Below, one piece after another: positions 1-6,493 of a stretch of DNA of 15,885 nt (its first letter is position 1; every line of letters begins with the position of its first letter). The stretch covers positions 1 through 15,885 of the forward strand of contig CALKAR010000007.1 in the NCBI GenBank assembly GCA_937988745.1, given 5' to 3'. Under the pieces are notes generated by a model that was given only the letters and a program-made list of their open reading frames with translations, made no database searches and was not told the origin of the DNA. Origin of the DNA: an uncultured Peptococcaceae bacterium. Its GTDB lineage: Bacteria; Bacillota; Limnochordia; Darwinibacteriales; Darwinibacteriaceae. Both the position numbers and the translations under genes were made by a program.

Positions 1-2
1 AA

Positions 3-284
3 CGGTATGGAGTTTCTGTGCTGTTGGGGGTTGCCCCGATCATTTCTCCCATCCCGGGCGGGGCTGGTGCGGCGGAGCTCGTAGCTTATCACATGCTTGA
101 TGAAGCGCTGCCCGTCGACGCTTTAGGTACATTTATTGTGCTGTGGCGGACCGTATTGTTTTACATTCCGATCCTTGTTGGAGGTACCCTTTTGGCTTAT
201 CAAGTGATGCGCTATGCGGCAGAACCCCGCGTTCGCCCGGCAGAAGCTGTAATACTGCCGGACGAAAATGATCATAATAAGTGA
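3..284 (+). CDS. UPF0104 / lysylphosphatidylglycerol synthase TM-domain protein, C-terminal fragment
   Basis: Partial gene: the reading frame is open to the left edge, so the true start lies outside the window. The remaining 93 residues begin in a hydrophobic helix and carry the motif PIPGGAGAAELVAY, the diagnostic late signature of the flippase-like LPG_synthase_TM (YbhN/UPF0104) family. A last membrane helix (about 'VLFYIPILVGGTLLAYQVM') and a short charged tail follow. Family members are multi-pass membrane proteins; some are the flippase half of MprF, while others have unknown lipid substrates. This fragment cannot tell which. The next gene starts 27 bp downstream and may be cotranscribed. 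Family assignment is fairly sure; function is not. Confidence 0.8.
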   Translation, partial: RYGVSVLLGVAPIISPIPGGAGAAELVAYHMLDEALPVDALGTFIVLWRTVLFYIPILVGGTLLAYQVMRYAAEPRVRPAEAVILPDENDHNK

Positions 285-311
285 TATATAAAGCTCAAAA
301 GGGGGATCTGC

Positions 312-734
312 ATGGGGTATCAAGCAATCCTGCGCCAGGCCCGTGATCTTTTAGAGAGTGAAATAGTTGAACTGCGAGCGCAGCTTGAGCAGAAAGAAGC
401 CAGCCTGCGCCGCTTAGAGTCATTCCTAAAGGAACCTGCCCGTCCTAAGAGTGGTGAGCCTTCACTGACGCAGCAGGTCGTGGCGGTGCTGTACACCTTA
501 ATTCAAGACACAGACGAGGGTGTACCGGCTCGAACAGTAGTTGAAGCATTCAGCCAGAAGCGCCGTGACGTAAATGAATCGACCATCCGCTCTACGCTTT
601 ATCAGGTGACACGCAAGCTCAGTCCTACTAAGATCAGGATTGGGGATTCCATAAAACATGTAAAGGTGAACAAGAAAGGGCCGCTCTATAACATAGAAGA
701 AATCTCTCCAGAAGAGGATGCTGTGCTGCCTTAG
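312..734 (+). CDS. Hypothetical protein: N-terminal coiled coil plus winged-helix-like C-terminus
   Basis: A 140-residue protein that I do not recognise as a named family. ATG is preceded by a good Shine-Dalgarno (AAAAGGGGGAT, about 298-307). Residues 8-40 form a charged heptad-like helix (DLLESEIVELRAQLEQKEASL), probably a coiled coil for dimerisation. Residues 50-130 read like a winged helix: 'LTQQVVAVLYTLI' as helix 1, 'VPARTVVEAF' as helix 2, 'NESTIRSTLYQVTRKL' as the likely recognition helix, then a beta wing ending in 'GPLYNIEE'. This resembles the MarR/PadR-type layout in which a 'gene-regulated by promoting variants of helix packing' match cannot be claimed by eye. I infer a small DNA-binding regulator. 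It follows the UPF0104 gene by 27 bp and could belong to its operon. The gene looks intact and real; the regulator role is inference. Confidence 0.75.
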   Translation: MGYQAILRQARDLLESEIVELRAQLEQKEASLRRLESFLKEPARPKSGEPSLTQQVVAVLYTLIQDTDEGVPARTVVEAFSQKRRDVNESTIRSTLYQVTRKLSPTKIRIGDSIKHVKVNKKGPLYNIEEISPEEDAVLP

Positions 735-735
735 T

Positions 736-838
736 TGCGAAACAAGAACCTTAACCTTTTGGAGATAGATTATTTCGCATAAAATCAAAAAACGAGCAGG
801 ACTTTACGTACCATTCGAGAACCCTCTTATTAACTAAC
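736..838. repeat. Noncoding stretch with inverted repeat and dispersed GAGCAGG motif (copy A)
   Basis: The gap between the 140-residue gene and the small ORF at 878. TGCGAAA (736-742) is complementary to TTTCGCA (773-779). No T-run follows, so it is not a convincing terminator. TTTCGCAT is followed by an A-rich tract, then CGAGCAGG (793-800), a TACGTACC block and GAGAACC. The same ordered motifs reappear degenerately at 3594-3687. A second short stem, CTAACCA (834-840) with TGGTTAG (854-860), sits just before the small ORF. This may be a dispersed intergenic repeat; two copies in one window is thin evidence. Confidence 0.3.
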
Positions 839-877
839 CATTTCCATATTTTGTGGTTAGAGGGGGTTGGGGGTTAA

Positions 878-1024
878 GTGCCTTACTATGTTTTTCGGGA
901 GGTATGGACACCTCTCAAGCTATTTGGGATCCGCTTCTACAGAGAGGAGCGGGAGGGTCTCTTTATCAAGATCGGGAGCAGACGTCGACGTAAGGTGAGG
1001 CTCGGCTTTCTCGCTAAGTTCTAG
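878..1024 (+). CDS. Small basic protein, 48 residues, hypothetical
   Basis: A short ORF with GTG start, bounded upstream by an in-frame TAA at 875-877, so 878 is the only reasonable start. G-rich Shine-Dalgarno candidates (AGGGGG at 861-866, GGGGG near 869-873) lie in front. The protein begins VPYYVFREVWTPLKLFG and ends in a strongly basic segment (KIGSRRRRKVRLGF). It is rich in aromatic residues and arginine, has no cysteine, and reads as plausible coding sequence rather than random translation. Its TAG (1022-1024) overlaps the TAG of the convergent helicase gene (1021-1023 on the minus strand) within the palindrome CTAG. I know no family match. It could be a genuine small protein or the remnant of a larger gene. 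Confidence 0.4.
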   Translation: MPYYVFREVWTPLKLFGIRFYREEREGLFIKIGSRRRRKVRLGFLAKF

Positions 1025-2967
1025 CTGGAAGGATTTCCGCCGATGAACTCACGTAGAGATGTTATTTCCCGCGTGAAATGGGCGGGCGGCAGTGAACTGA
1101 GAAACTGACTGCCGTAGCCTGAGTTGATGATCCGCTCGTCCAGAATGACTACTGCACCTCGATCTTGACGCGTGCGGATTAATCGACCAAAACCTTGTTT
1201 AAGCCGGAGAATAGCCTGTGGAACACTATATTCCATAAAGGCATTGCCTCCGGCTTCTTCTATTGCTCTCAGGCGTGCCGCAGTCACCGGCCGATCCGGA
1301 ACAGCAAACGGCAGGCGCGTGATGACCACAGCTCTGAGCGCATCACCAGGGATATCCACACCCTCCCAGAAGCTATTGGTGCCAAACAGCACTGCCCGCG
1401 GAGTCTGGCGGAACTCTTCTATAAGCTGCCCTCGCGGCCCATCGCCCTGCACAAAGAGACTGTACCCTTCTTCGGTTAGTTTTTCTTCTATGAGATCTGC
1501 AACCTCATCCATGAGACGGTAGCTTGTGAAGAGCGCCATTACTCCTCCTCGAGCCGCCGCTGCTGTGTGCAGTATCAAATAGGCGGTATATTTGGCATAT
1601 AAAGGGTGCCGGGGAGGCTTGGCCTCATAAGGTACACATAGTATCGCTTGTTCCTTGTAATTGAACGGTGAACCAAGGATCAACTCATCCGCTTCCCAAA
1701 GACCGATGCGTTCCTTGGTATAGGCAAAGCTTCCATTAGTGCTTAGAGTGGCTGAGGTCAAGATTGCACTTGGTATCTGCGCAAAGAGCTTCTCCGCTAG
1801 TTCATCCTGAACCAAAATCGGTGCGGCAGTCAAGGTAGGCTCACCATTCACATGTTCAGCCCAAAAGACAAAATGAGGGTCAGCTGCTGACAGCACCAGC
1901 TCTACATCCATTCTCAGGTTCTTGGTGAACTCCTTAAACTGGTTGAGCAGTGCAGCACCTTCGCTGTCTTCTACTTCGCCCATCTCCAGCGAATTCAAGA
2001 GATCATCCAACAGCCTCGGAAGATCTGTTCGGGTGAAATGGGCAACAGTGTGCTCATCGAGTGTGATGGTATTGCCATCAAGCAGCGGTGCAATGGCTTG
2101 GAAGTAACGGTTGGCTTCGGCTGTTACTTGATCCAGGGCTACCCGCATCTCCATGAGTGACATTGCTGGCACCATCCCATCTAACCTGCTGTGAAGGCTC
2201 ACACCCGTCCGGTGAAGAGCTAAGAACTGCTCCCGATTAAGTTCATGGCTGAAAGCGCTAGTAGCCGTCTCTTCGAGGTTGTGGGCCTCATCAATTACTA
2301 CCGTGTCGAAACTGGGCAGTACATTACCTCCGGTCTGCAGATGGGCTAGCAGCATTGCATGATTGGTAATGATGATCTGGGCTTTATTTAAGCGGTGACG
2401 CAGCTGCCAGTAGAAACACTGTCCAAACTCAGGGCAGAGTTCTTCTGGACAGCTTTCCTTTTCGCAGCAGACCATGCTCCAGATTGAGCCAGAAATCTGA
2501 CTTGGCGCTTCGCTGCGATCACCGGTGGTGGTAGTCGCTGCCCACTCTCGCAGTAGACGCCAACCAGGGTCAGCAAGTCCCAACAGGTCCTTTTGTTCGT
2601 GTTCTTTAAGTCGAGCTAGGCAGAGGTAGTTACGCCTTCCTTTAAACACTTCGGCCTGAAACTCCAAGGGCAGGACTTCTGCTAAGAAAGGCAGTTCCTT
2701 AGTGAAGAGCTGCTCCTGCAGGGTAATGGTGTTTGTGGCGACCACTGCCCGCTTTCCTTGATTTACGGTATAATATATAAGTGGAATTAAATACGCGAGG
2801 CTCTTGCCAACTCCGGTCCCTGCTTCGATGAGGGCATGGCGCTCATTTATCAGAGCTTGGTAGACATGCTCTGCCATGGCGATCTGCTCGGTACGGCATT
2901 CGTAATTCGGTAGATTCTCGGCCAAAAGCCCTCCCGGGCCAAAGATGGCATCGGCGTCAAAGTGCAC
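1021..2967 (-). CDS. dinG: DinG/YoaA/XPD-family ATP-dependent DNA helicase with iron-sulfur cluster
   Basis: A 648-residue superfamily 2 helicase, predicted to unwind DNA 5'-3' in repair or replication. Visible in order: Q-motif-like YECRTEQIAMAE (22-33); Walker A AGTGVGKS (49-56); motif Ia 'VVATNTITLQEQL'; Walker B DEAH (226-229); motif III SATLS; motif V 'GTNSFWEGVDIPG'; motif VI 'QGFGRLIRTRQDRG'. Four cysteines fit the XPD-type [4Fe-4S] cluster: C116 in RRNYLC, then C173, C178 and C184. The 5- and 6-residue spacings of the last three match those in E. coli DinG. Length is close to YoaA/short DinG; it lacks the N-terminal exonuclease domain of Bacillus DinG. The start is GTG, behind AAAGGCGGTG. 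The 3' end abuts the convergent small ORF with no terminator between. Family is certain; the choice between DinG and YoaA is not. Confidence 0.93.
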   Translation of the reverse strand: MHFDADAIFGPGGLLAENLPNYECRTEQIAMAEHVYQALINERHALIEAGTGVGKSLAYLIPLIYYTVNQGKRAVVATNTITLQEQLFTKELPFLAEVLPLEFQAEVFKGRRNYLCLARLKEHEQKDLLGLADPGWRLLREWAATTTTGDRSEAPSQISGSIWSMVCCEKESCPEELCPEFGQCFYWQLRHRLNKAQIIITNHAMLLAHLQTGGNVLPSFDTVVIDEAHNLEETATSAFSHELNREQFLALHRTGVSLHSRLDGMVPAMSLMEMRVALDQVTAEANRYFQAIAPLLDGNTITLDEHTVAHFTRTDLPRLLDDLLNSLEMGEVEDSEGAALLNQFKEFTKNLRMDVELVLSAADPHFVFWAEHVNGEPTLTAAPILVQDELAEKLFAQIPSAILTSATLSTNGSFAYTKERIGLWEADELILGSPFNYKEQAILCVPYEAKPPRHPLYAKYTAYLILHTAAAARGGVMALFTSYRLMDEVADLIEEKLTEEGYSLFVQGDGPRGQLIEEFRQTPRAVLFGTNSFWEGVDIPGDALRAVVITRLPFAVPDRPVTAARLRAIEEAGGNAFMEYSVPQAILRLKQGFGRLIRTRQDRGAVVILDERIINSGYGSQFLSSLPPAHFTREITSLREFIGGNPSS

Positions 2968-2990
2968 ATCAACACCGCCTTTCTCAGCCT

Positions 2991-3020
2991 ATTATACCAT
3001 CAGCCTCAGCCCAACGACAA
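2991..3020 (-). promoter_or_regulatory. SigA-type promoter for the DinG-like helicase
   Basis: On the minus strand, TTGTCG (3015-3020) and a perfect TATAAT (2991-2996) are separated by 18 bp. Transcription would start near 2984, giving a leader of about 17 nt that holds just the ribosome binding site. The -35 box begins right where the T-run of the Hsp20 terminator ends, so the helicase seems to have its own promoter immediately after termination of the upstream gene. Confidence 0.65.
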
Positions 3021-3046
3021 AAAAGAAAAGCCCCCTTAAGGGGGGC
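3021..3046 (-). terminator. Intrinsic terminator of the Hsp20 gene
   Basis: Read on the minus strand, a GC-only stem (GCCCCC / GGGGGC around a TTAA loop, 3030-3046) is followed by CTTTTCTTTTTT. It starts 4 bp after the Hsp20 stop codon and should separate that gene from the helicase downstream. Confidence 0.85.
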
Positions 3047-3049
3047 AGA

Positions 3050-3469
3050 TTATTGAATTTCGATGCGCCGGCGGTGTGGCTCATCGGGTGCTGGTTTTGG
3101 CAGTGTGATTTCAAGAACACCATTGTGATGCTTAGCGGTTACTTTATCAGGATCTACGCTGCCAACATAGAAGCTCCGCCGACTGGCCATCTGCCGCCGC
3201 TCCCGGCGTAGGTAGTTTTGACCATCCTCTTCCCGCATAGATTCCTGCTTGACGTCTATTGTCAGGTAGCCGTTGTCTAGGCTGAGATTGATGTTCTCCT
3301 TTGGAACACCAGGCAATTCTGCATGGATCTCGTAGCTGTCAGCGTTTTCCTTGATATCTACATCGAACGACTGCCAGGAGTGGAAGAGGGGTTCGGGCCA
3401 GTTAAAATCGAAGTCAAACAAGCTCGGGTGGCGGCGCCATCTCCTGCGCAGAGGACTGAGATAATGCAT
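3050..3469 (-). CDS. Hsp20 / alpha-crystallin family small heat-shock protein
   Basis: A 139-residue ATP-independent chaperone that binds unfolding proteins in large oligomers in the cytoplasm. The N-terminus is short and arginine/aromatic-rich (MHYLSPLRRRWRRHPSLFDF). The alpha-crystallin domain runs from about 34 to 125, with the hallmark AELPGV (50-55) and GVLEITLPK (117-125). The C-terminal I-x-I anchor is IEI (136-138). I place the start at the ATG at 3469 because GGAGGTGG lies at 3482-3475 in front of it. A GTG at 3484 in the same frame would give five more residues, but it sits inside that ribosome binding site. A SigA promoter and a CtsR-type operator lie directly upstream, so heat-induced derepression is expected. 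A terminator follows the stop. Confidence 0.93.
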   Translation of the reverse strand: MHYLSPLRRRWRRHPSLFDFDFNWPEPLFHSWQSFDVDIKENADSYEIHAELPGVPKENINLSLDNGYLTIDVKQESMREEDGQNYLRRERRQMASRRSFYVGSVDPDKVTAKHHNGVLEITLPKPAPDEPHRRRIEIQ

Positions 3470-3510
3470 ACTATCCACCTCCACATATTAGTTTACTGCG
3501 ATTCACTATC

Positions 3511-3539
3511 ATTATACAGCTAAGGTCAGTAAAGGTCAA
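3511..3539 (-). promoter_or_regulatory. SigA-type promoter of the Hsp20 gene
   Basis: On the minus strand, TTGACC (3539-3534) and TATAAT (3516-3511) are separated by exactly 17 bp. This is a near-consensus housekeeping promoter, with the start point expected near 3504, about 35 nt before the ATG. The -35 box lies inside one arm of CtsR operator 1. Confidence 0.85.
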
Positions 3540-3540
3540 A
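3524..3540. promoter_or_regulatory. CtsR operator 1 (Hsp20 promoter)
   Basis: The sequence GGTCAGT-AAA-GGTCAAA is a tandem heptad with a 3-bp spacer. It matches the known CtsR box (direct repeats of GGTCAAA separated by about 3 bp) except for two bases in one arm. It covers the -35 box and part of the spacer of the Hsp20 promoter, the position expected for a repressor that blocks RNA polymerase. No ctsR gene is in the window. Confidence 0.78.
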
Positions 3541-3593
3541 GATTTGCAGGGCCGCTGAACCCCGCCTGTGATGGATTTTTCCGCAAATTTCTC

Positions 3594-3687
3594 TTTCGCA
3601 TGGCTGAAATCGCCATTTTTTAAGGTCAAAGAAGGTCAAACTGCGAAAATGAGCAGGTATTCATACGTTCGTACCGAATAACCACGT
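3594..3687. repeat. Noncoding stretch with inverted repeat and GAGCAGG motif (copy B)
   Basis: TTTCGCAT (3594-3601) and TGCGAAA (3642-3648) form an inverted pair that encloses CtsR operator 2. GAGCAGG (3651-3657), a TACGT block, TTCGTACCGAA (3668-3678, itself a small inverted repeat) and ATAACC follow. The order of elements resembles 773-826. The alignment by eye is loose, so the relation is tentative. Confidence 0.25.
3624..3640. promoter_or_regulatory. CtsR operator 2 (perfect heptad repeat)
   Basis: GGTCAAA-GAA-GGTCAAA is a perfect match to the CtsR tandem heptad. It lies exactly 100 bp from operator 1 in the same orientation and 71 bp before the hydrolase start. It may strengthen repression of hsp20 by looping or cooperative binding, or it may control a weak plus-strand promoter of the hydrolase/ABC operon. 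A possible pair there is GTCAAA (3635-3640), a 17-bp spacer, then TATTCA (3658-3663), which is poor. Identity as a CtsR site is likely; the target promoter is not settled. Confidence 0.78.
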
Positions 3688-3710
3688 GGAAAGGAAAGGA
3701 GATGATCCAG

Positions 3711-4340
3711 ATGAGTTTAATTACAAAAGACATGACGATTTTGTTTCAAGGCGACAGCATTACAGACTGCGGTAGAGAACGGGATGACATTACTTCACTT
3801 GGTTTCGGTTATGCCCATCTGGTGGCATCGCGTCTCCTAGTGAAGAAACCCGGTTATAACCTGAAGTTTATCAACAAAGGGATCAGCGGCAATCGAGTGC
3901 GTGACTTAGAGGCTCGCTGGGAGGAGGACTGCATTGATCTCAAGCCTGATCTGGTATCGATCTTAATTGGTATCAACGATGTGTGGCGCCGCTACGATCA
4001 CAATGATGCTACTTCAACCCAAGATTTCGAGGATACTTATAGAAGGATTCTGCTGCGTATTAAGAAGGAACTGGGAGTACCAATTGTTATCTTGGAACCA
4101 TTCGTACTTCCTGTTCAGCCAAGGCAGGCAGAGTGGCGGGAGGACTTAGATCCTAAGATCCACGCGGTACGGCGATTAGCACGGGAGTTTGGTGCAGCCT
4201 ATGTACCCCTAGATGGTATCTTTGCCGCGGCAACTGTACAGCAGGAACCTGCGTTTTGGGCGTATGATGGTGTGCACCCCAGTCTGGCAGGTCACGATTT
4301 AATCGCCGATGCCTGGCTGAAAGCTGTGGGTGAGCTGTAA
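3711..4340 (+). CDS. SGNH/GDSL-family hydrolase (esterase/lipase-like)
   Basis: A 209-residue cytoplasmic-looking SGNH hydrolase with no signal peptide. All blocks are present: block I QGDSIT with nucleophile S16; block II GISGN with oxyanion glycine G60; block III GIND with N89; block V YDGVHP with D186 and H189 completing the triad. The N-terminus and block spacing resemble intracellular GDSL acyl- or carbohydrate-esterase-like proteins. The substrate cannot be read from sequence. I prefer the ATG at 3711 because AAAGGAG ends 9 bp before it; the in-frame ATG at 3702 directly abuts that Shine-Dalgarno. It is the first gene of a four-gene operon, 20 bp ahead of an ABC exporter. It may therefore act on the exported compound or a precursor, but that is only inference from position. 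Confidence 0.9.
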   Translation: MSLITKDMTILFQGDSITDCGRERDDITSLGFGYAHLVASRLLVKKPGYNLKFINKGISGNRVRDLEARWEEDCIDLKPDLVSILIGINDVWRRYDHNDATSTQDFEDTYRRILLRIKKELGVPIVILEPFVLPVQPRQAEWREDLDPKIHAVRRLAREFGAAYVPLDGIFAAATVQQEPAFWAYDGVHPSLAGHDLIADAWLKAVGEL

Positions 4341-4360
4341 TTATAAAGGGTGATTGCGAT

Positions 4361-6493
4361 ATGCAGGAAGGCTTTTCTATACGAGGAGACCTACAAAATA
4401 ATGCCGAACTGCGCCTCCAAGGAGGCCAGCTCATTTTAGAACAAGATGGAAAGAAGAAGACGTGGAACCTGAAAGAATTCAGCAAGATTCGGTTGGAACA
4501 TTTGGTAGGAAGCCTAGTCCTGCTTGGAACCGAGGCTGAATCTGGACAGGACGTTGTCCTGCTTAGGGGAAGTCTCGGGCAGGCACGACTTTATCAGAGA
4601 TTTGCTGCTCAAGCGACCTCTGAAATTACGGGCAAGCCTGTAGAAGAACGGGGTCGGGAGAATGAAGATATGTGTCCAAAGTGCGGGCGCCTCTATCCAG
4701 ACCCGGCTCGGCCTATCTGTCCGAAGTGCCTTGACCGGCGTTCCTTAACGAAGCGGGTAATTGGACTGACGCCACCTTATTTAGGATCCATTGTGTTGAT
4801 TATTGTTTTGATGCTCCTTTCTTCTCTTGTGGGGCTTTTGCCGCCTTACTTGAGCGGAAGGGTTTTCTATGACCAAGTAATAGCGGGAGAGGGGCCTCTC
4901 GCAGGCAGGATCGGGCTGGTCGTGCTCATGATTTTCGGCTCACAGCTTTTAGTCCTGCTGATCAATATCGCTCAAGGACGAGTTAACTCTAAAGTAGCTG
5001 CACAAATTGCTCATGACCTGAAGACTCAAGTCTTCACTGCTATGCAGCGCTTATCTCTGAAGTTCTTCAACAACCAGCAGACAGGAAGTTTAATGACCAG
5101 GGTCAATAATGACGCTAACCATCTGCAGTATTTCTTCCACGATGGAGTGCCTTACTTCGTGGTAAACTGCATGCGCATTATTGGTGTGGTGGCAGTCCTC
5201 TTAGCCATGGATTGGCAGCTCGCCTGCATGGTCTTAATTCCTGTGCCTTTAATCGTTTTAGCTTTTGTAAAGATCCGGCCTATACTGTGGCGTATGTATA
5301 CCAAGCGCTGGCGGGCCAGCTCCCGGCTGAATTCGATTATCAATGACTCTCTGTCTGGGATGCGGGTTATTAAGGCCTTTGGTACCGAAGATGAAGAAAT
5401 CCAGCGCTTTTCCCGGGGCAACAGACGAGTGGCCCGCGTTAATCAGCAGGTCGGAAATCTCACCAGCACTGTTTTCCCTGCTATTTCTTACTTCATGAGC
5501 CTAGGCGCTCTAGTAATCTGGGGCTACGGTGGCTGGCGGGTAGCTCATGGCCAGATGACCTTTGGTAGTCTGATTGCTTTTACAGGTTATCTGGGTATGC
5601 TCTATGGACCATTAGATTTTATGACCAACGTTGTGGAATGGTGGTCGTCGAGTATGAACTCGGCGCAGCGCATTTTTGAAATTATTGACTCACAGGAGAT
5701 TCTGTATAAACCAGAACAGCCTGTTCCCATGCCTGAGATCATTGGAGCAGTAGAAGCGGAGAACGTGACCTTTGGTTACGAAGAGGGCAAACCAGTACTG
5801 GAGAATATCTCCTTCAAGGTGGAGCCCGGTGAGATGATCGGTCTCGTAGGTCGATCCGGTTCGGGCAAGTCTACCCTGATTAACCTGATAGCCCGGCTCT
5901 ATGATCCAGATCAAGGGCGCATTTTCTTAGACGGTATTGACCTAAGAGAGATTGATGAAAAAGACCTGCGCCGTCAGATCGGCATGGTTCTGCAGGAGAC
6001 TTTCCTGTTCCGAGGTACCATCTATGAAAACATCGCTTATGCCAAGCCTGGTGCCACTCCGGAAGAGGTTATTCGCGCGGCCAAGATTGCCAATGCTCAC
6101 GACTTCATTACCGAACTTCCGGATGGCTACGAGACAGTCTTGGGTGAGCGGGATATCAATCTGTCTGGGGGCGAACGGCAGCGCATCGCGATCGCTCGGG
6201 CTGTTCTGCATAATCCCCGCATATTAATATTGGATGAAGCAACATCCGCGATTGACACGGAAACCGAAAGACTAGTGCAGGAAGCTATCGAACGCTTGGT
6301 AGAAGGGCGCACAACATTTGTAATCGCACACCGCCTTTCTACTCTGCGCAAGGCTGACCGGCTGTTTGTGATCGACAAAGGTCAGCTTAAGGAAGTTGGT
6401 ACTCACGCTGAATTGTTGAAGTCAAAAGGGATTTACTACAAACTGTTTACTACGCAGCGTAAAGCGCTGGCACGCGCGGGGGTGGCAAGTTAG
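4361..6493 (+). CDS. ABC exporter half-transporter 1 with N-terminal beta module and zinc ribbon
   Basis: A 710-residue ABCB-type (type IV) half-transporter. Residues 1-90 are a soluble, beta-rich module (LILEQDGKKKTWNLKEFSKI). Next comes a zinc ribbon with C105-x2-C108 and C120-x2-C123. Six membrane helices follow (about 141-163, 183-205, 261-283, 285-305, 372-392, 400-420). The ATPase domain (about 465-700) has Walker A GRSGSGKST (497-505), Q545, signature LSGGERQ (601-607), Walker B ILILDE with E626, and H657. The ATPase is therefore fully competent. ATG sits behind AAAGGGTGA. Its partner is most likely the second half-transporter at 7018, which shares the whole architecture. DUF1854 starts at the base after this gene's stop. 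Similar ABC proteins are labelled cyanophycin-associated in some annotations; the substrate here is unknown. Confidence 0.92.
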   Translation: MQEGFSIRGDLQNNAELRLQGGQLILEQDGKKKTWNLKEFSKIRLEHLVGSLVLLGTEAESGQDVVLLRGSLGQARLYQRFAAQATSEITGKPVEERGRENEDMCPKCGRLYPDPARPICPKCLDRRSLTKRVIGLTPPYLGSIVLIIVLMLLSSLVGLLPPYLSGRVFYDQVIAGEGPLAGRIGLVVLMIFGSQLLVLLINIAQGRVNSKVAAQIAHDLKTQVFTAMQRLSLKFFNNQQTGSLMTRVNNDANHLQYFFHDGVPYFVVNCMRIIGVVAVLLAMDWQLACMVLIPVPLIVLAFVKIRPILWRMYTKRWRASSRLNSIINDSLSGMRVIKAFGTEDEEIQRFSRGNRRVARVNQQVGNLTSTVFPAISYFMSLGALVIWGYGGWRVAHGQMTFGSLIAFTGYLGMLYGPLDFMTNVVEWWSSSMNSAQRIFEIIDSQEILYKPEQPVPMPEIIGAVEAENVTFGYEEGKPVLENISFKVEPGEMIGLVGRSGSGKSTLINLIARLYDPDQGRIFLDGIDLREIDEKDLRRQIGMVLQETFLFRGTIYENIAYAKPGATPEEVIRAAKIANAHDFITELPDGYETVLGERDINLSGGERQRIAIARAVLHNPRILILDEATSAIDTETERLVQEAIERLVEGRTTFVIAHRLSTLRKADRLFVIDKGQLKEVGTHAELLKSKGIYYKLFTTQRKALARAGVAS

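Noticed and set aside
736..779. TGCGAAA / TTTCGCA as a terminator for the 140-residue gene
   Set aside because: The loop would be 30 nt and TAAAATC rather than a T-run follows, so it was kept only as a repeat candidate.
1172..1522. A 116-codon plus-strand frame inside the helicase gene
   Set aside because: It is an antisense shadow of a clearly conserved helicase, rich in serine and arginine, with no motif. Similar overlapping frames in the ABC, CorC-type and MoxR regions were rejected for the same reason.
3470..3484. Upstream GTG start for Hsp20 adding five residues
   Set aside because: The GTG lies within GGAGGTGG, which is itself the ribosome binding site for the ATG at 3469.
3702..3710. 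ATG at 3702 as start of the SGNH hydrolase
   Set aside because: It directly abuts the AAAGGAG site with no spacer. The ATG at 3711 has a normal 9-bp spacing.
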